Assembly: GCF_022134585.1 (NCBI RefSeq)
Contig: NZ_JAKNCT010000008.1
Location: 62,001-126,000 of the forward strand
Source: Mesosutterella porci
GTDB lineage: Bacteria > Pseudomonadota > Gammaproteobacteria > Burkholderiales > Burkholderiaceae_F
Direction: 5' to 3'
Length of the DNA: 64,000 nt
Part shown: piece by piece, positions 55,963 to 64,000 of the stretch
Layout: every line of letters begins with the position of its first letter
Numbering within the stretch: position 1 is the stretch's first letter
The notes under the pieces: model-generated
The model's database searches: none
The model's input: the letters and a program-made list of their open reading frames with translations, nothing else
Told to the model about the DNA's origin: nothing
Position numbers and translations under genes: made by a program

Positions 55963-58071
55963 ATGCAGGAAGAAGGCCGCGATGCCGCCAGGCTGCTGCG
56001 AAGGCGGCTTTTCACTCCGAAGCTTGTGCTCCAGTGCCTCGGGCTCGCCCTCTACAGGCTCAACCCCGTGGCAGTCATGCGCAACCCGGTCATGTTCGTC
56101 GTCTGGACGGCGGCCGTGGTGGTCACGATCCTCGCCGTCTACGAGTGGATCTTCCCCACCCCCGTGCCCGAGGGGCATCTGAGCGAGACCTTCTTCGCGT
56201 TCTCGCTCGCGGTCTGGCTCTGGATCATCATCTGGCTCGGGAATTTCTCCGAGGCGCTCGCCGAGGAGCGCGGGCGGGCGCAGGCCACCGCCCTGCGCGG
56301 CACCCGCAGCGAGATCCTCGCCAAGCGCATCCGCTCGGTCTCCGAGGCGGCCTCGCCTGAGCTCGTGCTCGCGGAGAACCTGAAGAAGGGCGACCTGCTG
56401 CTCATCGAGCCCGGGGACATCATCCCGGCCGACGCGGAGGTGATCGAAGGCGTCGCCGCAGTCGACGAGTCTGCAGTGACCGGCGAGTCCGCCCCGGTCG
56501 TGCGCGAGCCCTGCGAGGGCTCGAACCTCGTCGTGGGCGGCACCCGGGTGCTCTCCGACCGGCTGATCGCGCGCGTGAGCGTCGACCAGGGCGACTCGTT
56601 CCTCGACAAGATGATCTCGATGGTGGACGGCTCAAGCAGAAGGCGCACCCCCAACGAGGTCGCGCTCACGATCCTGCTTACCTCGATGACGGTGATCCTG
56701 CTGCTGTCCTGCTCGACTCTGGTGCCCTTTTCCTTCTACGCGACGAATCACGGGGGGCACGGGCTGCCGGTGCGGGTCATCACTGCGGTCGCCTTCCTTG
56801 TCTGCGTGATTCCGACCACGATCGCGGGACTGCTCTCGACCATCGGCGTGGCGGGCATGAGCCGCATGATGAAGGCGAACGTCATCGCGATGTCGGGCCG
56901 GGCGGTGGAGGCTTCGGGTGACGTGGACGTGCTGCTGCTCGACAAGACCGGGACGATCACGGTGGGAAACCGCGAGGCGATCGCCTTTCTTCCCAGTCCC
57001 GGGGTGACCGTGCTTGAGCTGGCGGAGGCCGCGGCGGCCGCCTCGATTGCCGATGAGACGCCGGAGGGGCACTCGATCGTGAGGCTCGCGCGCGAGCGCT
57101 ACAACGTGAAGCACGACGTTAATTTTTACAAGGGCGCGAAATTCTTCGCCTTCAGCGCCCAGACGCGCATGTCGGGCATTGACTTCGAGGGCAGCAGGAT
57201 CCGCAAGGGCTCGATGGACGCCATAGCGCAGTGGCTGCAGGGCATGGGCGCCGCGGTGCCGCCCGAGATCGCTCAGAAGTCGATCTCCGCCGCCCGGCGC
57301 GGGTCCACCCCGCTTATCGTGTCCGACAACGACCGGGTGCTCGGCATCGTGGAGCTCAAGGACGTGGTGAAAAGGGGAATCCGCGACCGTTTCAAGCGCC
57401 TGCGCGAGATGGGCATCCGCACGGTGATGCTCACCGGCGACAACAAGTACACCGCCGCAGCCATCGCCGCTGAGGCGGGCGTCGACGATTTCATCGGGGA
57501 TGCGAACCCCGAGGACAAGCTCACCATCATCCGCCGCCTGCAGTCCGAAGGCAGGCTCGTCGCCATGAGCGGCGACGGCACCAACGACGCGCCGGCGCTC
57601 GCGATGGCCGACGTGGCGGTGGCGATGGGCAACGGCACCCAGGCGGCCAAGGAGGCGGGCAACATGATCGACCTCGACTCCAACCCTACGAAGCTGCTCG
57701 ACATCATCGACATCGGCAAGCAGATGATGCTCACCCGCGGAGCGATCACGATATTCGCCGTGAGCAATGTGATCGCCGAGTACTTCGCGATCATTCCGGC
57801 TGCGTTTTCCGTGACCTATCCGGAGCTCGAGGTGCTCAACTTCCTGCATCTCGCCTCGCCCGTGAGCGCGGTGCTCTCGACGGTGATCTTCAACGCGCTG
57901 GTCATGTTCCTGCTGATCCCGGTGGCGATCCGCGGGGTCTCGACGCGCGCGGCCTCTCCCATCAGGCTGCTGCGCCGCAACGTGATCGTCTTCGGCCTGG
58001 GGGGCCTTGCCGTGCCCTTCGTCCTGATCAAGGCGATCGACCTCGCGCTCTTTTACATGGGGCTTTACTGA
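55963..58071 (+). CDS. kdpB: KdpB, P-type ATPase subunit with altered helix 5
   Basis: A 702-residue P-type ATPase that powers KdpA. The phosphorylated Asp327 is in DKTGTIT, the phosphatase loop is TGES (173-176), and nucleotide-domain motifs RKGSMDAI, TGDNKYTAA and GDGTNDAPAL are intact. Helix 5 reads SNVIAEYFAIIPAAF where E. coli has ANDVAKYFAIIPAAF: Val603 replaces Asp583 and Glu606 replaces Lys586. Those charged residues are important for coupling in E. coli. Everything else looks functional. It starts 4 bases after kdpA. Confidence 0.95.
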   Translation: MQEEGRDAARLLRRRLFTPKLVLQCLGLALYRLNPVAVMRNPVMFVVWTAAVVVTILAVYEWIFPTPVPEGHLSETFFAFSLAVWLWIIIWLGNFSEALAEERGRAQATALRGTRSEILAKRIRSVSEAASPELVLAENLKKGDLLLIEPGDIIPADAEVIEGVAAVDESAVTGESAPVVREPCEGSNLVVGGTRVLSDRLIARVSVDQGDSFLDKMISMVDGSSRRRTPNEVALTILLTSMTVILLLSCSTLVPFSFYATNHGGHGLPVRVITAVAFLVCVIPTTIAGLLSTIGVAGMSRMMKANVIAMSGRAVEASGDVDVLLLDKTGTITVGNREAIAFLPSPGVTVLELAEAAAAASIADETPEGHSIVRLARERYNVKHDVNFYKGAKFFAFSAQTRMSGIDFEGSRIRKGSMDAIAQWLQGMGAAVPPEIAQKSISAARRGSTPLIVSDNDRVLGIVELKDVVKRGIRDRFKRLREMGIRTVMLTGDNKYTAAAIAAEAGVDDFIGDANPEDKLTIIRRLQSEGRLVAMSGDGTNDAPALAMADVAVAMGNGTQAAKEAGNMIDLDSNPTKLLDIIDIGKQMMLTRGAITIFAVSNVIAEYFAIIPAAFSVTYPELEVLNFLHLASPVSAVLSTVIFNALVMFLLIPVAIRGVSTRAASPIRLLRRNVIVFGLGGLAVPFVLIKAIDLALFYMGLY

Positions 58072-58093
58072 TGAGCGGGAGGGACACGAAAGC

Positions 58094-58732
58094 ATGCTGA
58101 AGGCTTTGAAAAACGCGCTCCTGTCCTTCCTGATGCTCGGAGCGGTCTGCGGCGTCCTCTATCCGGTTCTCGTCACCGTGGCGGCCCAGTACTGGTTCCC
58201 GGAGCAGGCGAACGGCTCGCTCGTCTACAGAAACGGCGTTGCGGTGGGCAGCGCCCTGATCGCGCAGGACTGGAGCGAGGCGCGCTATTTCCACGGGCGC
58301 CCGAGTGCCAGTCCCGGCGGGGCGAACAACGCCATGGTCTCGGGCGGCAGCAACGAGGGGCCCGCGAGCGTGTGGCTGCTCGAGAAGGTGCAGGAGCGCG
58401 CCGCCGACCAGCGCAGGGCCAATCCCGGCGAGAAAGGCCCCGTGCCCCAGGACCTGGTCACCGCCTCGGGCTCGGGGCTCGACCCCCACATCACCGTCGA
58501 GGCCGCGCTCTGGCAGGTTCAGCGCGTCGCCCGCGCAAGGCGCGTTCCGCCCGCAAAGATCCGCCGGCTCGTGAAGGACTGTACGGAAAAGCCGCTGCTG
58601 CACTTCCTGGGAGAAAAGCGGGTGAACGTGCTGCGGATCAACCTGGAGCTCGACCGGCTCTACCCCGCCGCGGAGCCCGCCCGCGGCAAGGCCGCGCGGG
58701 GCAGGACGAAGCGGGGCGCCGCGAGGCGCTGA
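58094..58732 (+). CDS. kdpC: KdpC subunit of Kdp ATPase
   Basis: A 212-residue protein with one N-terminal helix (about 8-30) and a periplasmic domain. Typical motifs are ARYFHGRPSASPGGANNAMVSGGSNEGP (about 63-90) and DLVTASGSGLDPHIT near 121-135. KdpC stabilises the complex and raises apparent K+ affinity. A basic C-terminal tail (KAARGRTKRGAARR) is longer than in E. coli KdpC (190 residues). A good ribosome binding site (GGGAGGG) precedes the ATG. Confidence 0.95.
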   Translation: MLKALKNALLSFLMLGAVCGVLYPVLVTVAAQYWFPEQANGSLVYRNGVAVGSALIAQDWSEARYFHGRPSASPGGANNAMVSGGSNEGPASVWLLEKVQERAADQRRANPGEKGPVPQDLVTASGSGLDPHITVEAALWQVQRVARARRVPPAKIRRLVKDCTEKPLLHFLGEKRVNVLRINLELDRLYPAAEPARGKAARGRTKRGAARR

Positions 58733-58778
58733 ACCGCCCCGGACCGCATCCCGCCCCAACCGAAGAGGAGCTGACGCT

Positions 58779-61448
58779 ATGGACGATAAAGAGCGCGACA
58801 AAAGGCCCGACCCGGACGCACTGCTGGCCTCCCTGCAAAAGGAGGAGAAGGACAGGAGCCGAGGCCGCCTCAAGATCTTTTTTGGCGCCAGCGCGGGCGT
58901 GGGCAAGACCTACGCCATGCTGCAGGAGGCGAAGGAGCGGCTCAAGGCCGGGGTGGATGTCGTGGTGGGGCTGGCCGAGACGCACGGCCGGCCCGAGACG
59001 ACGGCGCTGCTCGAGGGGTTCGAAATCCTGCCGAAGCGCAGCCTGCCCGGCCGCAGCAGCCTCCACGAATTCGACATGCAGGCCGCGCTCAGGCGCCGCC
59101 CGGCGCTGCTCGTGCTCGACGAGCTCGCGCACACGAACCTGCCGGGCAGCCGCCACCGGAAGCGCTGGCAGGATGTCGAGGAGCTGCTCGACGAGGGCAT
59201 CGACGTCTACACCGCGCTCAATGTCCAGCACCTCGAGAGCCTGAACGACGTTGTGGCGGGTATCACCGGCATCAAGGTCCGGGAGACGGTGCCGGACTGG
59301 GTGTTTGACGAAGCCTGGGAGGTGAAGCTGGTCGACCTGCCCGCCGCGGAGCTGTTGCGGCGGCTCGCCGAGGGCAAGATTTACATGCCCAACGTCGCGG
59401 AAAGGGCGGCGAAGGGCTTTTTTCGCGAGGGCAACATCATCGCGCTGCGCGAGCTCGCGCTGCGCCGCACCGCCGACCGCGTCGACGCGCAGATGAGGGC
59501 GTGGCGCGAGGAGCGCTCGATCGACCGGGTCTGGGAGGCCCAGGAGCGGATTCTGGTTGCCGTGGGCTCGAGCGAGGAAAGCGCGCGCGTAGTGCGCGAG
59601 GCCGCGCGGATGGCGAACCGGATGAAGGCCGAGTGGATCGCGGTGCATGTGGAGGATCCGGCCGCCTCGGACATGAAGCTGCGAAAAAGGAGCTTCGACA
59701 ACCTCAACCTCGCCGCGCAGCTCGGGGCCGAGACCACGGTGCTCTCGGGCAGCGATCAGGCCGGGCTCATCGCCCGGTACGCGAGAAAGCGCAATGTCAC
59801 CAAGGTCGTGCTCGGGGCGAGGGCGCGCACGATCTGCTCGCTTTTCAAGCCGGGCCTCGCGGATCGGCTGCTGCGCTCCTACCCGGACCTCGACATCGTG
59901 CAGATCGCCCTCGAGACCCCGAGGGAGCGCAGGCGCTCAGAGCTGCTCGCCTCGGGCGGGGTCCCGCCGGTGAACTACCTTTGGGCGACGCTCGCCTGCG
60001 CGGTCGACATGGCCGCGGCCGCAGCGCTGCTCACCGTGTTCGAGCCCGCCAACGTCATCATCGTCGTGTTCCTGCTCGCCGTGTTCGTCTCGGCCCTGTG
60101 GGGCATCGGCCCGGCCGTCTGGGCCGTGGTGGCGGCGGGCTTCTGCTTTGACTACTTCTACATGCCCCCGGTCTTTGAGTTCACGGCGAACAATCCCCAG
60201 TACCTCTTCACCTTCGGGCTGGTGCTGCTCACCGCGGTCTGGGTCGGGCACATGTCCGAGAGGCTGCGGCGCGAGGCGGATCTCGCCTGCACGCGCGACT
60301 TCCGAAGCTCCGCGGTGGCGGGGCTCGCGCGCGAGCTCGCCACCGCGCTCACCCCCGGGCAGGTCTCGAAGGTGGTGAGGACGCACCTGTCGCCGCTGCT
60401 CAAGTCCGACATCAGGCTCGCGCTGCCCGACCGGACCGGGGAGCTCGCCTACGTCGACTCGGCGGGCGACGCGGATATCGAGGTCGCGCAGTGGAGCTTC
60501 GACCACGGCAAGGAGGCGGGCCTGGGCACCCAGACCCTGTCGGCCTCGCCCGAACGGACCGTGCCGCTGCTCGCCTCGAAGAAAAGCTGGGGCGTGCTCG
60601 CGATACGCCCCTCGGGCGCCTTTCTTTTCTCCGACCCCGACAACAAGCGGCTGCTTGACGCCTGCGCCGCGCAGATCGCGCAGACGCTCGAGCGCATCGA
60701 CTACGCCGGCATCGCCCGCGACGCCCTCGTGAAGGGCGAGGCCGAGCGCACGAGGGCCGCTCTGATCGGAGCGGTGATCCAGGATCTCTCGCGGCCCGTT
60801 GCCCTGATCGCGAAGACCGCGGAGCGCATCCTCAAGGCGCCTCCGGGGACATCCTATGAAAAGGAAGGGGCGGCGGCGATCCGCTCCCAGGCCTCGATGC
60901 TCCAGAGGCTCACCGGCAACCTGAAGGAGCTCTCCAGGCTGCAGGCGGGCAACGTGAAGCTGCGCACCGAGCGAGTTTCAGTGCCGGAGCTGCTCAACGA
61001 GGTGGCGCGCCGGGCCTGGGCCCAGGGCTACGGCAAGACGATAGAGACCGTGGTGCGGGACGAGGTTCCCGAGCTGGAGCTCGAGCCGATGCTGGTGCGG
61101 CGGGCGCTCGAGTGCCTGATAGACAACGCCGACAAGTTCTCCCCGCGCGGCACCGCGGTGGCCGTCTCCGTGCAGCGCGCCTCGGGCGGGGTCGAGTTCT
61201 CCGTGCGGGACCACGGCCGCGGGCTGCCTGAGTTCCTGCTGCGGCTGATCAACAGCGAGGGCACCGATGCTGAGGCGCTTGAGGGCGCCGAGCAGGCCGG
61301 GCTCGGGCTCACGCTCGCGAGCCTCACGGTCGAGGCTCACCGCGGACGCATTCGGGCCGAGAACCTTCCTGAGGGCGGAGCCCGGATCACGCTCTGGTTC
61401 CCCCTCGCCTCAGACGCCCGCCCGCAGCAGCTGCCGCCTCCGGCCTGA
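58779..61448 (+). CDS. kdpD: KdpD sensor protein lacking the phosphoaccepting histidine
   Basis: An 889-residue KdpD. The N-terminal KdpD domain is intact: Walker A GASAGVGKT at 36-44, VLDELAHTNLPGSRH, and RRTADRVDAQMRAWR. A USP domain follows (about 250-375), then four helices (about 395-490), a GAF-like region (about 510-650) and a kinase core. The H-box reads IQDLSRPVAL, with Gln668 (CAG) where His is required, and no His occurs nearby. The N, G1 (DHGRG) and G2 boxes remain. kdpE is not in the window. The N-terminal region may still act on KdpB. Confidence 0.93.
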   Translation: MDDKERDKRPDPDALLASLQKEEKDRSRGRLKIFFGASAGVGKTYAMLQEAKERLKAGVDVVVGLAETHGRPETTALLEGFEILPKRSLPGRSSLHEFDMQAALRRRPALLVLDELAHTNLPGSRHRKRWQDVEELLDEGIDVYTALNVQHLESLNDVVAGITGIKVRETVPDWVFDEAWEVKLVDLPAAELLRRLAEGKIYMPNVAERAAKGFFREGNIIALRELALRRTADRVDAQMRAWREERSIDRVWEAQERILVAVGSSEESARVVREAARMANRMKAEWIAVHVEDPAASDMKLRKRSFDNLNLAAQLGAETTVLSGSDQAGLIARYARKRNVTKVVLGARARTICSLFKPGLADRLLRSYPDLDIVQIALETPRERRRSELLASGGVPPVNYLWATLACAVDMAAAAALLTVFEPANVIIVVFLLAVFVSALWGIGPAVWAVVAAGFCFDYFYMPPVFEFTANNPQYLFTFGLVLLTAVWVGHMSERLRREADLACTRDFRSSAVAGLARELATALTPGQVSKVVRTHLSPLLKSDIRLALPDRTGELAYVDSAGDADIEVAQWSFDHGKEAGLGTQTLSASPERTVPLLASKKSWGVLAIRPSGAFLFSDPDNKRLLDACAAQIAQTLERIDYAGIARDALVKGEAERTRAALIGAVIQDLSRPVALIAKTAERILKAPPGTSYEKEGAAAIRSQASMLQRLTGNLKELSRLQAGNVKLRTERVSVPELLNEVARRAWAQGYGKTIETVVRDEVPELELEPMLVRRALECLIDNADKFSPRGTAVAVSVQRASGGVEFSVRDHGRGLPEFLLRLINSEGTDAEALEGAEQAGLGLTLASLTVEAHRGRIRAENLPEGGARITLWFPLASDARPQQLPPPA

Positions 61449-61510
61449 TGCTGAAAGGGGGAGCCTTCGGGTATGCTTGAGATACATTTCTTCACAAACG
61501 GGAGCTGCTG

Positions 61511-62821
61511 ATGGACCTCGTCCTCAATCCGATCATTCTCTCCGTCGTCCTGCTTTGCGCGCTCTGTCTCGCCAAAGTGAACGTTCTCATCTCGCTGCTC
61601 ATCGCTGCGATCGCGGCGGGCGTTGCGGGAGGCCTCGGGCTCACCAAGACGATGACGGTGCTCGCCAACGGCTTTTCGGGCAACGCGACGACTGCTCTCT
61701 CCTACATTCTTCTCGGCACGTTCGCCGTTTCCATCGCGAAGACCGGCCTCATGCAGCTGCTTGTCGACTGGCTGGGGCGGCACATGGCGCACCGGCCCGT
61801 CGCGTTCTGCCTCACGATCGCCTTCATCTCCTGCCTGTCGCAGAACGTGGTGCCGGTGCACATCGCCTTCATCCCGCTGCTCATTCCGCCGCTGCTCGCG
61901 CTGATGAACAAAATGAAGCTCGACCGGCGCGCGATCGCCTGCTCGCTCGGCTTTGGGCTCACCGCGCCCTATATTTCGCTGCCCGTGGGCTTCGGGCTCA
62001 TCTTCCAGGGCATCGTCGCCGACAGCATGACCTCGAGCGGCATGAAGACCACAGTCTCGGACGTCGCATCGGTGGCCTGGCTGCTCGGGCTGTCCATGCT
62101 CGCGGGGCTGCTCTTCGCAGTGTTCGTGCTCTACCGGCGGCCCCGCGCCTACCGCGACGCGCCGCTCGACGCCACGCTCGCGGAAGCCTCTCGCGGCGGC
62201 AGGCTCACCGCGAAGCACTGGGTCACGCTCGCCGCGATCCTGCTCGCTGTCGTGGTGCAGGTGACGCTCGAGTCGCTGCCGCTTGCGGCGCTGCTCGGCC
62301 TTACCGTGATGATGGTGGGCAAGGCCTTCCGCTTCAGCGAGCTTGACTCCCGGATCGACAGCGGCATTTCGATGATGGGCCTCATCGCCTTTGTGATGCT
62401 GATCGCGGGCGGCTACGCCGCGGTGCTCAAGGAGACGGGCGCGGTGAAGGAGCTCATCGAGGGCGTGGTGCCCTTCATCGGCTCGAGCAGAATTCTCGCG
62501 GCCGTGATCATCACCGTGATCGGTCTCATCGTGACGATGGGCATCGGCACCTCCTTCGGTACCGTTCCGATCCTGGCCGTGATCTACGTGCCGCTTTGCG
62601 CGGCCGTGGGCTTTTCTCTGCCGGCCACCGTGCTGCTGATGACCGCCGCAGGAGCCCTGGGTGACGCGGGCAGCCCCGCTTCGGACAGCACGCTCGGGCC
62701 CACGAGCGGCCTGAACGCGGACGGCCAGCACGACCACATCTGGGACACCTGCGTGCCCACCTTTCTCGTGTTTAATATCCCGCTCATGCTGATGGGGATC
62801 ATCGGGGCCCAGTTCCTGTAG
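61511..62821 (+). CDS. NhaC-superfamily Na+/H+ antiporter or related permease
   Basis: A 436-residue protein with 11-12 hydrophobic helices, resembling the Na+/H+ antiporter family that includes B. subtilis YuiF. Landmarks are SCLSQNVVPVHIAFIPLLIPP near residue 110, GFGLTAPYISLPVGFG near 150, IGTSFGTVPILAVIYVP near 340 and GSPASDSTLGPTSGLNADGQ near 395. Relatives include amino acid permeases, so the substrate is uncertain. It starts 62 bases after kdpD in the slot where kdpE would be expected. It may be co-transcribed with kdp or have its own promoter in 61449-61510. Confidence 0.83.
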   Translation: MDLVLNPIILSVVLLCALCLAKVNVLISLLIAAIAAGVAGGLGLTKTMTVLANGFSGNATTALSYILLGTFAVSIAKTGLMQLLVDWLGRHMAHRPVAFCLTIAFISCLSQNVVPVHIAFIPLLIPPLLALMNKMKLDRRAIACSLGFGLTAPYISLPVGFGLIFQGIVADSMTSSGMKTTVSDVASVAWLLGLSMLAGLLFAVFVLYRRPRAYRDAPLDATLAEASRGGRLTAKHWVTLAAILLAVVVQVTLESLPLAALLGLTVMMVGKAFRFSELDSRIDSGISMMGLIAFVMLIAGGYAAVLKETGAVKELIEGVVPFIGSSRILAAVIITVIGLIVTMGIGTSFGTVPILAVIYVPLCAAVGFSLPATVLLMTAAGALGDAGSPASDSTLGPTSGLNADGQHDHIWDTCVPTFLVFNIPLMLMGIIGAQFL

Positions 62822-62829
62822 GGCGGCCT

Positions 62830-62849
62830 GCGCGGCCCGTGGGCCGCGC
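62830..62849 (+). other. GC-rich hairpin after the antiporter gene
   Basis: A perfect 9-bp palindromic stem (GCGCGGCCC with GGGCCGCGC) with a 2-base centre lies 8 bases past the stop. It lacks a T-run on either strand, so it may protect the mRNA 3' end or act as a weak, factor-dependent stop. Confidence 0.4.
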
Positions 62850-62955
62850 GGAAAAACTCCTGGAGCGGGGGCTGGGCCGGAGACGTTTTTCGGAGGCGGG
62901 CTGCGGCGCACCTTTAAGGGAGGAGGCCTCTGGCCTGCGGCGGGGAGGAAAGGAG

Positions 62956-62986
62956 AAAATCAAAAACTATTTAAACTTTTGATTTT
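62956..62986 (-). terminator. AT-rich terminator after tRNA-Leu
   Basis: AAAATCAAAA (62956-62965) and TTTTGATTTT (62977-62986) form a perfect 10-bp inverted repeat just 3' of the tRNA gene on the minus strand, ending in Ts. The stem is AT-rich, so it is weaker than usual. Confidence 0.5.
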
Positions 62987-62996
62987 ATTAGAAATA

Positions 62997-63081
62997 TGGT
63001 GCCCGGAGAGGGACTCGAACCCTCACGGCTGTTAACCGGCGGATTTTGAATCCGCTGCGTCTACCGTTTCGCCACCCGGGC
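62997..63081 (-). tRNA. tRNA-Leu (anticodon CAA)
   Basis: An 85-base class II tRNA on the minus strand with a long variable arm. The acceptor stem GCCCGGG pairs with TCCGGGC (one G-T), followed by an encoded ACCA. The anticodon stem GCGGA/TCCGC encloses TTCAAAA, giving anticodon CAA (codon TTG). The T arm has GGTTCGAGTCC. Confidence 0.96.
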
Positions 63082-63096
63082 GGGAGCAGGTTCTGG

Positions 63097-63125
63097 ATTA
63101 TGCCAAAACGGCAGGGAGGCGGCAA
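63097..63125 (-). promoter_or_regulatory. Probable promoter for tRNA-Leu
   Basis: On the minus strand TTGCCG (63125-63120), a 17-base spacer and CATAAT (63102-63097) lie 15 bases before the tRNA 5' end. Match to consensus is partial in the -35 and good in the -10. Confidence 0.5.
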
Positions 63126-63147
63126 GGCCTTCCGCCTTCCTTCCGTT

Positions 63148-63153
63148 TATAAT
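63148..63153 (+). promoter_or_regulatory. Possible -10 element of queA
   Basis: A perfect TATAAT lies 34 bases before the queA ATG. No good -35 is seen at 16-18 bases upstream; that area is shared with the tRNA-Leu promoter on the other strand. Confidence 0.4.
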
Positions 63154-63187
63154 GAGCCCCCTTTCCTTACCTCTGGCCAGTCAAGCC

Positions 63188-64000
63188 ATGACCGAACAAT
63201 ATCTTTCCGACTTCGATTTCGAGCTCCCCCAGGAGCTTATTGCACAGTATCCCCTTGAAAACCGCGATGAATGCAGGCTGCTGCATGTGATTCCGCAGGG
63301 GGGCCTCGAGGACCTGGTTTTCCACGACATCGTGAAGCTGCTGCGCCCCGGCGACCTCATGGTCATGAACAACACCTTCGTGATCAAGGCCCGGCTCCGC
63401 GGCCACAAGGCGACGGGCGGGGCGATCGAGGCCCTGATCGAGCGCGTGACGGGCGAGAAAAGCGCGATCGCGATGATCCGCGCGAGCAAGTCGCCCAAGC
63501 CCGGCTCGTCCGTTGTTTTTGAAAACCCCCGGGGGGAGCGGCTCGAGGTGAAGGTGCTCGGGCGCGAGGGCGAGTTCTTCGAGCTCGAGTTCCCTGAGGC
63601 GGTGCTGTCCTGCCTCGACCGGTTCGGCAAGACGCCGCTGCCGCCCTACATCGAGCGCGACGCGAACGCGGCCGACGAGTCGACGTATCAGACCGTTTAC
63701 GCGAAAATCCCGGGCGCCGTTGCCGCACCGACCGCCGGCCTGCATTTCACGAAGGAGCTGCTCGAGGAGATCCGCGCGAAGGGCGTCGAGGAGGCCTACG
63801 TGACGCTGCATGTTGGCGCGGGGACCTTCCAGCCGGTGCGCGAGGAGAAAATCTCCGAGCACAAGATGCACTCCGAGTGGTACTCGGTGAGCGAGGAGGT
63901 GGCCGAAAAAGTAAACCGCGCGAAAGCCGAGGGGCGCCGCGTGGTGGCCGTCGGCACGACCTCGCTGCGTACGCTGGAAGCTGCGGCGGTGGCCCCGGGC
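63188..64000 (+). CDS. queA: S-adenosylmethionine:tRNA ribosyltransferase-isomerase (partial, 3' end outside window)
   Basis: QueA transfers and rearranges the ribosyl part of AdoMet onto preQ1 in the tRNA wobble position, forming epoxyqueuosine. The window holds 271 of about 350 codons, open to the edge. Motifs are FDFELPQELIAQYPLENRDECRLL compressed at the N terminus, VMNNTFVIKARLRG near residue 58, KTPLPPYIERD near 150, and APTAGLHFT near 180 followed by VTLHVGAGTFQPV. tgt, its usual partner, would lie beyond the window. Confidence 0.95.
   Translation, partial: MTEQYLSDFDFELPQELIAQYPLENRDECRLLHVIPQGGLEDLVFHDIVKLLRPGDLMVMNNTFVIKARLRGHKATGGAIEALIERVTGEKSAIAMIRASKSPKPGSSVVFENPRGERLEVKVLGREGEFFELEFPEAVLSCLDRFGKTPLPPYIERDANAADESTYQTVYAKIPGAVAAPTAGLHFTKELLEEIRAKGVEEAYVTLHVGAGTFQPVREEKISEHKMHSEWYSVSEEVAEKVNRAKAEGRRVVAVGTTSLRTLEAAAVAPG

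Overview
The window is a dense, GC-rich (roughly two thirds G+C), housekeeping-rich stretch of a chromosome. Gene content and order point to a betaproteobacterium of the order Burkholderiales. Supporting neighbourhoods are DUF815 ATPase/Nudix/yacG/coaE, rplU-rpmA-obgE, accB-accC-prmA-DUF3426-sugar kinase, mpl/yqiA-like/RNB/aroE/mtgA, ffh beside a CcsA-like membrane protein, and purM/hda/pcnB/folK. Compaction (missing usual neighbours, many 4-bp stop/start overlaps) would suit a Sutterellaceae-like gut lineage, but that is inference. No insertion sequence, prophage, integron or CRISPR array is visible.

Layout. 1-3.3 kb: hypothetical gene, DUF815 ATPase, Nudix hydrolase, then convergent yacG and coaE. 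3.4-9 kb: tRNA-Pro, ribosomal proteins L21 and L27 behind a structured leader, obgE, proB, proS. 9-11.3 kb (minus): YggT-like protein, ampD, a PP0621-type zinc ribbon, a CcsA-like protein. 11.6-15.3 kb: ffh and ruvCAB. 15.3-21.8 kb (minus): a four-gene peptide-type ABC importer, read from the binding protein at 21.8 kb down to a double ATPase. 22-24.6 kb: ybgC-tolQRA without tolB-pal. 24.6-29.3 kb (minus): accB, accC, prmA, DUF3426 protein, PfkB kinase. 29.6-36.1 kb: mpl and neighbours, RNB exonuclease, aroE, mtgA. 36.2-39.9 kb: mgtE, a lytic transglycosylase, an RNase-fold protein, a membrane protein. 39.9-46.9 kb: rsmE, tkt, gap, trmJ, pgk, DedA protein. 47-54 kb: mutL-miaA, purM (minus), hda, pcnB, folK. 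54-62.8 kb: the kdp locus and an NhaC-type antiporter. The window ends with tRNA-Leu and a truncated queA.

Several genes work together. ampD and mpl recycle murein, and mtgA and the lytic transglycosylase also act on the wall. tkt, gap and pgk are central carbon enzymes. ruvCAB process Holliday junctions. accB and accC supply half of acetyl-CoA carboxylase.

The most interesting locus is kdp (54.06-61.45 kb). A small membrane ORF overlaps the folK stop and is translationally coupled to kdpF. KdpA departs from consensus in two selectivity-filter segments. KdpB has lost the charged Asp/Lys pair of membrane helix 5. KdpD has Gln in place of the phosphoaccepting His, and no kdpE lies nearby. Its N-terminal P-loop/USP sensor region is well preserved, as is the KdpB TGES loop, so control may be post-translational rather than two-component. 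Other points of interest are an RNase Sa/barnase-fold protein lacking its catalytic residues and any adjacent barstar, and an rplU leader carrying an intrinsic terminator between promoter and gene.
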